Source: Arachnopeziza araneosa (Eukaryota > Ascomycota > Leotiomycetes > Helotiales > Arachnopezizaceae). From it: a DNA stretch of 64,000 nt. The stretch is from assembly GCA_003988855.1 (NCBI GenBank), contig QYAI01000014.1, forward strand, positions 189,973 to 253,972, in the 5' to 3' direction. The notes under the pieces are model-generated. The model saw nothing but the letters and a program-made list of their open reading frames with translations. It had not been told where the DNA came from and did not search any database. The number at the start of each line of letters is the position of its first letter. The first letter of the stretch is position 1. The translations under genes were made by a program, and so were the position numbers. Of this stretch, positions 51,444 through 63,281 are shown in pieces.

Positions 51444-53357
51444 TCAATCGCTCTTCCCACTCTTTCCCCGGCCTCTGACTAAACCATCCACGTTCTCTCG
51501 TCCGGTCAAACCGATGGGAGTTGTAGACCTTACGCTTCCAGGCTCAAGTTCAAAGCCCCTCCCATCATCACTCCCCATCCCATCAAGCATCTCAATCAGC
51601 ACTGAATCGGATGCTCTCGTGCCTCCTCGCGGCGTTCCTGGCAGCGCGGCCTTTGTAGTAATCTTGCGGACCCAGTTCTCTACTGCTGATGGTGCCATAT
51701 TCAAGTTAGGGAATGCTAATCCTTGGCTTCCGCTTCCTTGGGATGCTGTCCGGGGGCGTTCGGTGACACTTGAGAGCTCACTATTATTGAACCCCAACTG
51801 CGCACTTCCAGACCCGAGGACTGATGTCGAAGGTAGGGAATCAATGGCCAATGAAGGAATGTGCTTTTGGGTCCAGGTATTTAGAGCGTCTTTTCCTGGT
51901 CCTGGATTTCTCACGTTCTTGCCCAGCGTACCGACACCACCAGGTCCTCGGAGCCAGCCCAGGCGATCTGCTGCTTCACCTACACTTTCTCGGCGTGGTC
52001 GATCTGGGGGCTCAATTAGCAGTGCGGGAGAGAAATAGCTCTCAATAGATGTGATTTGTTTCGGTCTGGGCCCAAGGTTGCTAGTCTTTCGCGAAGGCGT
52101 GCTCGCGGTACTGCTACCTGGGCCATTTGATGTAGAGGGTAGTGCTGGTGAAAATTCTGTGGATACGCGAGGGGTTGAAACTGTTGATAGCGTAGCTAGA
52201 CTCTTTCTCCGTCTCGGTGGGAAGTATTTTAGAGTTTTCCTCGGAATGCGAACAATTTCAACTGGTTTCGAACTCGGCGATGTGTCGATTAATACCCATC
52301 TTATATGTATATATGCATTCTCATTATCTTCGGGAAGCTCTGCAGACCTCCCATTGGAAATTGGGCCCCATGCACCGCCATTCGGAAACGGCGATTCTTC
52401 TAACCCTGGAGTTGGTGCAAGGAGGTCAATTCCTTGGGGAGAAACTGGAGATGGTGCTTCGCAAGGGCGTCCCTTGACCACGCAAGCGTCGATCGGTAGG
52501 TAGACTGTTTTGCGAATCTGTATTGAGTCTCCCCCCCAGAAGCGATTCGCCTTTTTGAACACGTCCATCTGGCAGTTGTATCTTAGCACTACACCTTGAA
52601 TTGTATCGTTTGGTTGGACATGATGTATATAAACCAATGCATAATCATCCTCGTGGTTACTCTTGGGCCGCTGTTCCTCTGTCGATGTTCGTCTCTTGTA
52701 ATTCCCATTCGTATCTAATGTGCTCGTTTCCTCATCTCTTCCTTCCAGTAGCCTCGCTCTCCTCCTTGCTTTTACCTCCTCCTCTCGAGCTTCCGTACTC
52801 CCGGTCCCAATTCTGTGATCTTTCTTCTTTGGAAGCCCGGTATCAGGCCCCCACTCACTTGGCACCTTCGATCTGGTAAACCACCCCTCTTTCTTCGCTG
52901 GCATCTTCCCCAGGCTCCGTCCATCACCAGCATTTTCTTCCGGTGCCCCTCCCAGCATAGAGAATGCCATCTCTTGAAACGCATTGAAGCGACTGCTCGC
53001 CCATGTCCCATCCCACCCTAATCCAGGTAGGCTCACTGGGCTCTGGGGAAGAGCAAGCAAGCCTGTGCCAGACCGGCCTTGAATCCCATTACTGCCAGTT
53101 CCTCGACTCACACTCCGGCTGGGATGTCGTGCAGGTATAGGACTAACAGCTCTGCTACCTCCCGGAGAACTTGTTGCGCTGGTTTTGACTAGCTCCTGTT
53201 CTTGCTTCGTGGAGTCGAGTCTCTTGTTCCTTGGCCTGATGCCACTATTCGAGCTCCCTGCGGAGCTTTCGTGGAGATGATGATTTCGGGATCGACTCCG
53301 AGGGATCGCATCATCATTCAAAGGAGTACTGGAGCGCGAGGAGGAAATAGGTATCAT
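51444..53357 (-). CDS. Intracellular LysM-domain protein
   Basis: A single exon of 637 aa. There is no signal peptide. The first 235 residues are Ser/Arg/Pro-rich with basic clusters and look disordered. One LysM domain lies at about 241-290: His-His-Val-Gln-Pro-Asn-Asp-Thr-Ile-Gln-Gly-Val, Tyr-Asn-Cys-x-Met-Asp-Val-Phe-Lys-Lys-Ala-Asn-Arg and Val-Tyr-Leu-Pro-Ile. It is followed by a short conserved block with Ile-Arg-Trp-Val-Leu-Ile and a long Ser/Pro/Thr-rich tail. Secreted fungal LysM effectors bind chitin, but this one lacks the secretion signal and more closely resembles cytosolic LysM proteins of eukaryotes, whose ligand is not known. The 245-codon frame on the other strand is an antisense shadow. 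Confidence 0.85.
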   Translation of the reverse strand: MIPISSSRSSTPLNDDAIPRSRSRNHHLHESSAGSSNSGIRPRNKRLDSTKQEQELVKTSATSSPGGSRAVSPIPARHPSRSVSRGTGSNGIQGRSGTGLLALPQSPVSLPGLGWDGTWASSRFNAFQEMAFSMLGGAPEENAGDGRSLGKMPAKKEGWFTRSKVPSEWGPDTGLPKKKDHRIGTGSTEAREEEVKARRRARLLEGRDEETSTLDTNGNYKRRTSTEEQRPKSNHEDDYALVYIHHVQPNDTIQGVVLRYNCQMDVFKKANRFWGGDSIQIRKTVYLPIDACVVKGRPCEAPSPVSPQGIDLLAPTPGLEESPFPNGGAWGPISNGRSAELPEDNENAYIHIRWVLIDTSPSSKPVEIVRIPRKTLKYFPPRRRKSLATLSTVSTPRVSTEFSPALPSTSNGPGSSTASTPSRKTSNLGPRPKQITSIESYFSPALLIEPPDRPRRESVGEAADRLGWLRGPGGVGTLGKNVRNPGPGKDALNTWTQKHIPSLAIDSLPSTSVLGSGSAQLGFNNSELSSVTERPRTASQGSGSQGLAFPNLNMAPSAVENWVRKITTKAALPGTPRGGTRASDSVLIEMLDGMGSDDGRGFELEPGSVRSTTPIGLTGRENVDGLVRGRGKSGKSD

Positions 53358-53941
53358 GATGGTTGATTCCGAGGGGACCAGTGTCCGCTGGGCGGATGGA
53401 GTTGCATGAGCGCTGCCGGTTCACGGTGACAGCATTGGACTAGCAGTATTCGCTTTATTTTCGGATGACTTGTTGCGTCGATTATATTGCTGATACACAG
53501 AGAAAGTCAGAGGTAGTGGTGGCCATCTGCGTGCTGCAACGGTGGCTTCCTTCGTCATTAGTGGCTGAATGCCTTGGGCTTGACATGGGGAATGCATGTT
53601 TTAGGCTTGTAATAGCAAGACAAATTAAGACGCTAAGTTGTTTCAATGTCAACCAACTTTTATTATTCATGGCCAGCTCTTCCCCTTTACACGGCACTTT
53701 TGGTGCTTGCAATAACTACTGGTACAGATGAGTCGATATCACTCATAGCTTGTGTGCCGCTCTCTAAGCCAAGTAATTGCCTGGCGCCAATTCCCCGTTT
53801 GCCCACCATGTAATTAAACCCAGAAAGTCCCATCTCATGTAAGTGAGATATCCGAATTCATACCGGTCAAGTCGCCATTGAGTCCAAAAAATTGGAACCT
53901 GATGTTTTGTTAATAAACGTGCTCCAAAATTTGTGAGTGAT
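53358..53941. other. Intergenic, LysM promoter and CTF1-like 3' flank
   Basis: About 580 bp between two leftward genes. No gene was recognised. Confidence 0.4.
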
Positions 53942-56900
53942 TCACCAATCTTCTACATTCATAGTCATCGGCACTGCTGGGGCTTGACCAGAAGTATTGC
54001 TCATAGTATCACTTGGACTATGTCCCTGAACATCCTGTAAGCTGGGTTCAAACCCACCTGGCCACATAGTCGACTGTCCTTGAAATCCAGGAGGCTGAAG
54101 CATTCCACCTTGAGGGGGACTACCACTCGCTCCACTCTGTGAGCCTCGAATTCGTTGAGGATACTGAGATCCCTGGTTGTTGCTCATTTGTTGCATATTC
54201 ATGTTGGCCATCAGGCTCGGGTCAAGATTTTGATTAGATTGTGGCGGTGAAAACTGAACATTCTGCATGCTCGTCGAACCCTCTGGAAATAGCTGATCCG
54301 GTTGAAAATTCTCCCATAGGGATTGAGATATATTGGGAGAATTCCGCGTGACTAAGTATAGATCTGGTGGTGTAGTAGGTACTGAGAATGACGGATTGAA
54401 AGGGGTTGCCGGTCGTGTCTGTGGGCGAGAAGTACTACCGCCCATAAAAGTGTCGGGATTCTGTCTCGCATTCGGCGAAGTAACAGGCGGTGCTGCCATA
54501 GAGGCAAGTCCATGGCCCATCTCTCGCCCTGGAGTATGACTTGGAGTTTGAGGTCGAGATCGTTCATAGGACTCCTGAGGTGCTGGTTGATTGACACTAA
54601 AGTCGAGAGCCATATCGTCATACTTTCTCTTCCCATTATCCTCTCTTTTAACTTGATTGGCTTGAGTTTGTTGATTTGCTTGATTAATACCTTGGCTAAT
54701 ACTCTGCGCCAGCTTCTTGTGACGCTTTCCGGCCGCCTTCTGCAGTCGCTCTTCAAGAACTTTATTACCCAGGATAGACTCGAAGAGTGTGTACACCATC
54801 TTGGCGACCAGCCACACTCTGGAAACATCCTTTAGAGCATTCATACATACTCTGATTCGTTCTTGAGTAGCTTGAACGATAGAAGGAACCGATGACCGCA
54901 TCTGGTAGACGTGCATGATAAGTGCCGAGAACAAGCTATAAACAACAAAAGCTGGACAGTAGCGGAGTTCATTGTGGGCTTCAAGATTCTCGATGATCGA
55001 CGTGATCATCGCGGCTGCTTGAAATGCAATATTTCTCGATGGATAAGAGTTATCTTCAACATAGCTTCCTCCTCGGCTACTCGAAGCAGGAGGCATATGT
55101 GCTCGATGCAACAGGCAGAGAGTGGTGTAATAGTTTGAGTGTAGAAGAGCAGCCCAAAAGTGATGTCTTGGTGCTTCCCAATATATCTCCTTGGGACAAT
55201 TCTGAAGCCAGTCAGCTAGAGCCATGTCACTATGAGTTAGATCAATCGCATTTTGGCGGCGAGCTTTCGATGCAACAGAATACTGCTGAGAGAGCACCAG
55301 ACCCATGATCTCGCAAAGCTTCACGTATTGAAGGAAGAACTGGACATGTAGCGGGTCTGGCGGGAATTCAGGCTCTTGATCGCCGTCTTCCTCGACAAAA
55401 TCATCCTCGCAAACCATCTCAACATCAGAATCATCAGTATTAATATGGACTGGGCGGCCAAGTGCAACGGCAACGGATCGATCTCGTGTAAATAGTGTCC
55501 ACCAGATTCGCTTCCAAAGTCTCTTATCTGCCTGGCTAAGCTGGGAACCCTCTACACTTCGATGCATCCCAGAGCCTTGGGCCACAATCGTAGCCACTCG
55601 ACTCCAATAAAATACATTTTTGGTTACGTCTTCCGGGCCTTCCCAGTACCAGCCCATCAAAATCAAGGCCTGAACAATGGTAACTCGATCGTCCTCATAA
55701 TTCGCATCGTAGAGAGCTTTTGCGCGCTTGTAGAAAGTCAACGCTGCTGGTGTTGTTGATCCATTAGCATCCATGAGCTGGGGGTTTGTACAAACTCTCG
55801 AGCCGGCCAACAAGATGGCCTGGAGCAGTAGGAGAGAAGGAGGATTCTTTGAGTCTCGGTATTGCCTCATAAATCGATTTCTGTTGATAACAGGAACAAT
55901 AGGAGCCACCCATTTGAAATATGCGTCTACCAGTTCATCGCATAGGGCTCGTGGAGGGAGGAGGAACGCGCCTCTTTGATGAAGGATTTCTATTTCGACA
56001 TTGTCCAGTTCCGTTAGTCTCGCTCTGGATCCTCTCACATTTTCAGGTAATGGGTAGTGAACGACGTCGGCGGTTCCATGCCTATCATGAACTAGGAGAG
56101 TCAAGTTCGAAGATTCTCCCAGATATGCGACCCTTCCAGCCTCCTTAATGGGTGCTCTGGTAAACTTCGGCTTCATGAACTGCACATATGTCCCATCATC
56201 TTCCGACCGCTGCCTGTATTGGGCTTCTGTGAGTGAGGTGGCCGGCGTTCCATCTTGGCTATTATAGACGCTGTTGCTTCGTCCGGTTCCAGGAGAGTCA
56301 TTTCTTGGGGATCGTTCGTCTACACCTTCTCCGCGATCGCTATTCTCGTCAGCTCGTCCTAGGCCACGTGGTTGCAGCGTGCTCGCAATACCTATCAGAA
56401 TCCTTGGTCTTTCCAGTTGCAGTCTTCTTTCTCTTCGGTGTTGGGATCTTGCATTCTATAGAGAATGCTACACAGTTGGTGCATGGTACGCCCAGACTTG
56501 CGGCGTCGCATCGCACCTATCGTGCGTCAATTGAACATCCTATATGTGCTCAATTTTACCAGGAAAAGAATGTGATTACCTTTCGGGCATGGCATGTCTG
56601 TTTGAGGGCTGATTAGCAATTGTCCCATATTTCTTCTTGCACTGTCATGATCCCTCGGTGCCTCGGCTCACGCCCAAGGCCCACGCAAAATGAATGTCGA
56701 TATAAGAAGATGGATCACCTACCTCGCACGCACGACTCGCTCGTTGTCTTCCCTCAAAATGTCAGTTAAATCCTACGGCGCTGCAAACCATGGGCAAAAC
56801 CGAGTACAAACCTGCGGAATGACGGGTGGCCTGGTGTCTGGTTGTTGGGCATGGGATTGGATCCTTGCGGTGCATTCGCATTCGCGGGCGCTGGAGCTGA

Positions 56901-56951
56901 AGGAGCAGCGTAGCCATTGGAGGGCGCTGTAGACTCCATGGCCATTTCCAT
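53942..56951 (-). CDS. Zn2Cys6 regulator of cutinase / fatty-acid genes (CTF1/FarA-FarB type)
   Basis: Five exons (56951-56812, 56747-56723, 56597-56580, 56516-56392, 56339-53942) give 901 aa. Exons 2 and 3 are 25 and 18 nt. Together they build the zinc cluster Cys54-x2-Cys57-x6-Cys64-x8-Cys73-x2-Cys76-x6-Cys83; no single open frame shows it. A basic linker follows (Pro-Lys-Arg-Lys-Lys). The fungal-specific domain spans about residues 210-480, with Leu-Leu-Leu-Leu-Gln-Ala-Ile-Leu, Gly-Trp-Tyr-Trp-Glu-Gly-Pro-Glu-Asp and Trp-Lys-Arg-Ile-Trp-Trp. The last 250 residues are Gln/Pro/Ser-rich with activation-domain character. CTF1/Far proteins bind CCTCGG-type sites to induce cutinase, lipases and beta-oxidation genes on lipid substrates. 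Alpha versus beta paralogue is not decided. Introns are 64, 125, 63 and 52 bp. Confidence 0.9.
56580..56747 (-). other. Two micro-exons (25 and 18 nt) building the zinc cluster
   Basis: Exon 2 (56747-56723) and exon 3 (56597-56580) are flanked by consensus GT-AG borders and separated by a 125 bp intron. They encode the first two zinc cysteines (Cys-Glu-Thr-Cys). Exon 3 alone (Thr-Cys-His-Ala-Arg-Lys) is in phase zero on both sides, so skipping it would keep the frame but remove one zinc ligand. Confidence 0.8.
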
Positions 56952-57572
56952 GCTGTTTCACGACCGAGAGGATATTGAGGGCGGATGCAGTGCAAAGTTG
57001 AGGACGAGCGAGTGCTCGTGCCGGTGCTGGTGCTGGTGCTTGAGCTGGTGGACCTTGCTTGGTGTGGTGTCGAAGTCAGTATCGTCGTGGTAGGGGGAGC
57101 CCCGGCTTAGCCGAGTTGTTGGTGGTAACGAAAGACCTCTTGCGGACCATGGGAGAGCTTGAGATCCACGTTTATCACATCTGAAGGCCCATCATACACG
57201 CGCTTGGAAGAGGGGGAAAGGACCTATCCTGCGCTGCACATTATCCCATGTCACTGAAAAGCACGCCCATTGAAAACAGAGTACGGAGAAACCACAGATG
57301 CATAAATGACAAAGAACATATCACATTAGAAAGCAGCCTCTTTTTCGACCTCAGTCTCTTCCTCATTCCTTGTCTTCCAATGACTTAATAGCCAGAAGCT
57401 CCTAGCCTCGGCTTATTTGAGATGGAGGGGGATTTGGGGTCCCTAGAAGCACATGATAGTATACCTGCCCACCAACTTTATTTTGCCTTCCTTACCTCGT
57501 CCACGAAGCGTGAACTGCTGCTTCTCAACAGAATGGCTGGGATGGCCTCTCCGATTCAATCCTATTACCATC
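56952..57572. other. Intergenic, CTF1-like promoter/leader
   Basis: About 620 bp between the regulator start and the MCD4 stop. It contains a GGTGCT x3 hexamer run at 57023-57040. No gene was recognised. Confidence 0.4.
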
Positions 57573-60500
57573 CTATGTACCCGGCCTGTCTCCCTCAATT
57601 ATACCTTCCCGCACCACCCCACCCATTTCCTTCTCCTTCAACACCCGCGTCGAACCATCTTCGACTTCGACTCCTGCAATAAACATTTCACTCACACCCT
57701 CTAGACTCGCCACAAACATGCAAAGTAAGCTTGCGATGCAGAAGTGACTAATCGTTGACCCAATCTCTAACCATGATCCCTCATCTTTCACTACCCAGAA
57801 AAAGTGCAGTGTCAGAAAGTCACTAATAGCCATGACAACCATAAAAAGTGCGGATGGTGCAACTCCTAATCTTCTGTTAAGGATCCCGAGATTGGCGGAG
57901 ATGAGAGCGAATGGAATCATTAATTTAAGAATGAGTAACGCTCCTTGCGAGAAAGGGTCAAAGATTGGAATTAGTCTGTAGACAGAATCCAAGCTGAAGG
58001 CCGAAATCGAGGCTACATTCCCGGTACTAAAAAAGGCCGATTGAAGCAACGTCAAAAAGAATAGTGAGACCCGCATATCTCTTAGACCGAGAGATCGAAA
58101 AGACGAGGAGAGGAGAGAGGCTGATCCCGCGACAGCTCCATTGGCGGTAGATTTAGATATCGTATATATGTAGGCACTATGCTCCAGTCGAACCCACGTG
58201 ATGAGGGTAATACAGAATCCAACGTAGAATAGCCCTTCATAGGATATCGTAAGTATAACGAAAATCGGAGAAAACGTCAAGAAGATGACCATTAGTCGAT
58301 GTAAGTAGTGGTTGTTGGGCTGCACACGATGAACAAATGGCATTATAAGAGGAAGTACTACTATGTTTAGCAGACGTTAGAGTGTCAAAGAGTAACGTAT
58401 TTCATACCTAATACAATCCATCCAATTATCTGGTTCCCACGCGGAAGTCCCAGCTTAGCCTGCAGAGATAGAGCGCTGGATCTTGTAACAATAGTAGCAA
58501 GGACGATGAAGCCAATCTAAGGAAATCAGACACACATTGACACACTGCCAGCCAACACATACCTGCACTCCGACCAATGACCTTGATAAATTATTATCAG
58601 TTAGTGGGGATGAGTCGCTAGTGGACTTTGAGTCTCCAAGGAGTTTCTTCTCAAATGTTAAATATGCGATCCCGATAAGTGTCATCGAAATTCCGCCGGA
58701 CATGCTAATCCAGATATGTTAGTCAGTATGGATCCTCTATGAAAGTTAGTTCTACTTACACAAGAGTCAAATTTTCGACTTTCATTGCAGGAAGTAGTGT
58801 GAATGAACTCATGGCCATACAAGACACGACCCAGGAACCAACAAGCCCTGTATTTGCTCGGAGGAATGCAGTGCCATAGAAAGCTGGCCAAAATATTGCA
58901 GCACAGAACAATACAGAAAATACTTCTCTATGGGTGTATCCCAATGCCTGGTACCAGTCAGCACTGAATAGAGATATAAATATAAGCTAACTTACGAGGG
59001 CTTCGATCAAACATAAGGCAACGAATATCTTCAGTATTAGTACAACAGAGCTTCCAGCAGTTTTGATGTGACCTAATAAAGCTCTTCGTCCTTCAGCTAG
59101 CGCTTTACGTCTGGCATAAACTTCCTCCCAGAAGCCGACTGGGAAGATAGCGTATGCGTAGTACGTAAGAGGTGACTTTGATACAATAAAAGACGCATAA
59201 AGCGTTATAAGAATTGAGGAAAAGAATAAGACACCGAAAGCAGTCCTTGATGTTTCTGTTTTTCCATGAAGGACATGCAGATCAATCACTGTTGTGAGAG
59301 CAAATGCAATCCAACCAAGATATCCAATGGTAACCAATGCTCGAAGAAATAACCAGTCGTACGTTTGGAGATACCGCAGCCCATCAAGACCAACTTTCAC
59401 AAGCGCTGCAGTTTCTTGAATCGCTAAGTCATGATTTCCTGCATCAATATGGGCACGAATTTGGGCGAATCGATGGTCTGCAGAATGGACCTCATCGCCT
59501 AGAGCCTTGAATGGACGATAGCGCAACTCGGTAGCCTTTTTCTGTTCCTCTTTCACACGATACATGTCAAGTACTCCTCTTGCATTAGCTAAGAATGCCT
59601 CAGCCTTGGCAGCGATGTCACCGGAAAGGTATTCGAGAGGTAATTCTCCAACGGAGTTAACAGGAAACTCCAATCCGACTAGATATGCCATCAAGGCGGC
59701 AACATCGGCTTGAGCAACATCGTGTCTCTGCACATGGTCTAGTCCCCAGTCAGAAGAAAGCTCGTCATGACCCGGTGCGACTGCGGCAGGAGTCAAAACT
59801 GGCTTAGCCACTCCAGAGCCCCATGCAATGAGAGGCGTGCGAGTATTGTCAGGATGCCCATCACCATGGCTTCCCCAATCGCTCATTCCGTGATCTGCAG
59901 TAAATACAAAGGCGGTCTTGTCATCATTGTAAAACTCCTCGATAACGTTGCTCATCTCCTTAATCCCCGCATCCACAACCTTTATGTTGTTCAGATACTC
60001 TTTCGAGTATGGTCTGTAAGCATGACCATTTGTGTCTAGTCCGAGCAAGTGAAGGAAAAACACTGACTTGTCTTGTCTCAACATAGCATCAAGAGTTGTA
60101 TTTGTGGCTGCTGCAGCAAAAAGAGCTTTAACTCTATCAAACACCCATATATCTAAATGGACCGCGTCCTGAGAAAAATCTTCTTCTTCTGCAGTGTATG
60201 TGAAAGCATCTACACGGCCTGGAACAGCGCCCAACTGGAACATTGGCAGGATATCCGGACTTCCCCAGCTCCATGTATGCCTGCTTCTGTTGAAAACACT
60301 GTCGAAGTTGACCGGGTTTAATTTCCAACCGGTCGTTACCGCAGATACATCTTCGTAGAGACCTGCAATAAGCGCAACATGACCAGGTCTAGATTCTGTA
60401 GGTACTCGAGTATGCGAAACACCAAAGGTTCCATGTTCAAGGACGCGTGAACGGAGAAATGGAGCAAGAGGCCGAGGATTTAGATCCGCTTCATCCTTGG

Positions 60501-60787
60501 GATACGGTTCGGGGAATGATTGAAATGCTTTATCCGCTCGGAGACCATCACCTGCACCACAAGATGATCAGCTATTGAGATATCATTGTACAGCGAATGG
60601 TTTTTTTACCGACAAAAAGAACAAGGCGCTTCGCAGGAGCTTCAACGCCTTCAGGCCGTTCCACCTCAAATTCGCGCATGCCCGAGACGATGGGACTAAC
60701 AAAATATATATCAAAAATCGAATAGATATAAACCAAGTGAAAAGCCAGTGCAATGGCTAGGAAGCCGAAGCGGTTGACTCGAGCCAT
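57573..60787 (-). CDS. MCD4: GPI ethanolamine-phosphate transferase 1 (Mcd4/PIG-N)
   Basis: Six exons (60787-60610, 60551-58996, 58947-58760, 58704-58563, 58516-58408, 58360-57573) give 986 aa, the normal length. One membrane anchor at about residues 8-28 precedes the lumenal alkaline-phosphatase-like domain. Metal and substrate motifs are Val-Gly-Asp-Gly-Leu-Arg-Ala (Asp61), Pro-Thr-Glu-Ser-Arg-Pro-Gly-His (catalytic Thr), Leu-Asp-Thr-Asn-Gly-His and Ala-Asp-His-Gly-Met-x-Asp with Gly-Asp-Gly-His. From about residue 480 to the end there are many membrane helices. The enzyme adds ethanolamine phosphate to the first mannose of the GPI anchor in the ER lumen and is essential in yeast. All five introns (46-58 bp) restore family blocks. 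Confidence 0.94.
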
Positions 60788-61297
60788 ATGGTAGAGGAAT
60801 CCAGATTCGATAGATCGTAATCAAATGGGTTTTCGTGAGAAATTTCTCCTGTCGGTCATCTACAATTAGTTTAAAGGAGTGGCGCGTCCAGTATATGGAC
60901 AAGACATAAGTGAAGTGTGCGTGAATAACACGTCTCTTTCTCGAACTCGTTGGTATTTACTTGGATTTTTTTTCGACCAATATCTTTAGCACAATGCAGA
61001 ACAGCCGGCTATTCCTCGGCCGAAAATGGCACGCAACTTCAAAAGCTTATTGAGGAAACTCTTCAATACTCTAGGTCATAAATTACATTTAAATTGCCTG
61101 TATCTCACATAAAGGGAGTGTTGGCGCAATTTGGAGTTTCATTACTCTGACATTTTCGCACCAGATAAGCTTACGAGCTCTTAGAAACAACGGCTACACA
61201 AAAGTATAATACCGTTTTTCACGGCTGCAAAAGAACTGACATTAGAGACTCCTTTAATTCCTAATGCTGAACCATCAAAAAGCCATAAATCTGGACT
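60788..61297. other. Intergenic, MCD4 promoter and csm1 3' flank
   Basis: These 510 bp lie between two leftward genes. The sequence is AT-rich and no gene was recognised. Confidence 0.4.
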
Positions 61298-62920
61298 TCA
61301 TGCCCCGATCGGCTTCTCTGTTAAAGCTTTTACAACTCTTGCATAGAATTTTGCAGCATGAGGTCTTGGGAATGTAATCTCATCCACTAGATAGTCAGGA
61401 AGCAATTCCATCAACCCCTTGTCTCTGCTCGAGTCTAGCTGAGGAGTGTAGCTGCATTGCACATCGTCATAGCTTTCAGCTGACTTCTCATTACCAGCCG
61501 CCAATTTAAAATGAAGGGCTAGATTTGTCAGTCGTTTATATAGATCACAGAAAGGTAGACCTACTGCCATTACGACCCGTTTGGATGCAGTCAAAGATAT
61601 CCTCATCTGTCTCTCGCTTGACGCTCCGAACAATTAGGCCAGTGAGATCACTGTACAGATCCTCTTTTAGTTGAGCAGCTTGGGCAGCTTCTACCGTCCC
61701 AATTATTCGAGTACTCCCAAGAGCCTTGATAACACTTCCCGGTACCTTTAAGCTGGTGCTTTCAACCGAAGCAGCTGCTTGTCGATTGGCCGCTAATTTT
61801 GCTGAAAGCGCCTTATTTTCCGACTGAGCTTCTGTCAGTGTAACTTGTAACTGGTCTATTTGAGCTCGAAGAGCGGCATTTTCCGCGATCTGAGAATCAA
61901 GCTTTTTCCTTACTGCTCGAGAATCTTTCGCTATTATAGTTTGCTTTGCAACATCTGCTTTGAGTGCCGCAATAAGATCATTCGAAACTTAATTTTGTTA
62001 GTTTTCGAAAAGTAGCATCGTGACTAGAGCTTACTCTTCGACTTTTCTTCGCTTTGCTTTCTGAGTCTTTCGAAATTTCTCTCGGCTTCTTTCAACCCAA
62101 TTTCTCTCAGATCTTGATATTTCAAGTGTAGATTTTCGTACTTCTTCGTAATCTCTCCTAGTTTCCGCCTGAGCGCTGGGTCATTTCTCTCCGTGTCCGA
62201 CGCACTACCTGCTCGACGCCGCTGTGCAGAATGTTGACGTGATCTTGAGTTAGAGCTCTGACGAACAGCACTCAGGGCAATCTTTGTGATAGTCTCTTCA
62301 ACCTCGTCAACCTCTTCATGGGCCTCATCGTCAATATCTTCCGGAACCTGGGTCTCCAAAATAATCTTCTCTGGTGATGGATCTCGAGGCACTTCCTTCT
62401 TAGTCTGCCGACTCTTCTTTCGCTGAAGCTTGGGTTTTGCTTGTGTTTCCATATCAATACTATTGGTCGTGGATGGCATTTCTTTTAGCACCTTTTGGTT
62501 CAAAGAAACCTCGGCCTTTGCATCTTTTGCTTTCCGCCCTCTGGCTACCGGAACAGGCTCCTCAACGTTGACGTCTTCCATCACCGCATCCTCGTTCTGA
62601 TCAAAATCATCCACTTCCTCTGTTTCACTTGCGTATTGATGATTCGTTTTGTCGGACAAGGGTGCTCTTTTTTTCGTTAACTCTCCATTATCCTTCGTCT
62701 TTGATTTTGCAGTCAACCGCCCGCTAGATCGACGCGCTGTAGTCTTTGCTTTTGAGACCTTGGCAGGCAAAGCTTTAGGTCTTCCACGAGCTTTCTTTGC
62801 AGGAGCTGTACTTTCCATTACAAAATCGGGCGAAGGCATCTCATCAATGAATTTGATATCATCAGAGTCCGAATCTACCAACGCTGATAGTATTAGGCGG
62901 CTTTTCTTAACCTTCGACAT
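61298..62920 (-). CDS. Monopolin subunit Csm1/Pcs1 (kinetochore-associated)
   Basis: Three exons (62920-62035, 61987-61574, 61518-61298; introns 47 and 55 bp) give 506 aa. The first 230 residues are charged, with repeated Lys/Arg clusters and a Gly-Arg-Pro AT-hook-like element (Arg-Gly-Arg-Pro at about 45). A coiled coil covers about 260-370. The globular Csm1/Pcs1 head follows: Gln-Thr-Gly-Pro-Leu-His-Phe-Lys-Leu joined over intron 2, Tyr-Thr-Pro-x-Leu-Asp, Leu-Leu-Pro-Asp-Tyr-Leu and Ile-Thr-Phe-Pro-Arg with Ala-Ala-Lys-Phe-Tyr-Ala-Arg-Val-Val. These proteins form V-shaped dimers that crosslink kinetochore microtubule sites and, in yeast, rDNA. The gene is divergent from msp1. Confidence 0.9.
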
Positions 62921-63281
62921 AGAATATTAAGCTTCCCAAGATCGGAACGCGTCAAAAATTGGCCTCTGGGTGAATCCTAGCTAACGCAACGCTGATGAAA
63001 TAATACCGAGTGTGTAAAGTAATCCGGAAATCAAGCGACAAAATATCAGCACTCAATTGTATCTTAAAGTTTCGTGAAAGTCGAGTTGTGGTTGCAAAAT
63101 TGGTGAGGAGCAACTAGGAGATAAGAAGGTAAACAAAGCTAATCTGATTGTCGCGAGGCAGCCAAGACCGACAGCCCTGTTGACGCCACATCACCCAGCC
63201 ACATCAATGTCGCAAGCCCATCGTCTATGAAAATCGAGTTGGTCTCAGTCTTCAAGCCAAGTGAAAATACGAACCACGCCC
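62921..63281. promoter_or_regulatory. Divergent promoter, csm1 / msp1
   Basis: 361 bp between start codons. ACGCGT, the MBF cell-cycle box core, lies at 62947-62952, 27 bp before the csm1 start, probably inside its leader. No TATA box was recognised. Confidence 0.35.

Noticed and set aside
51304..52038. 244-codon rightward open frame
   Set aside because: Mostly antisense to the LysM gene, Ser/Pro-rich on both strands because of codon bias; no domain.
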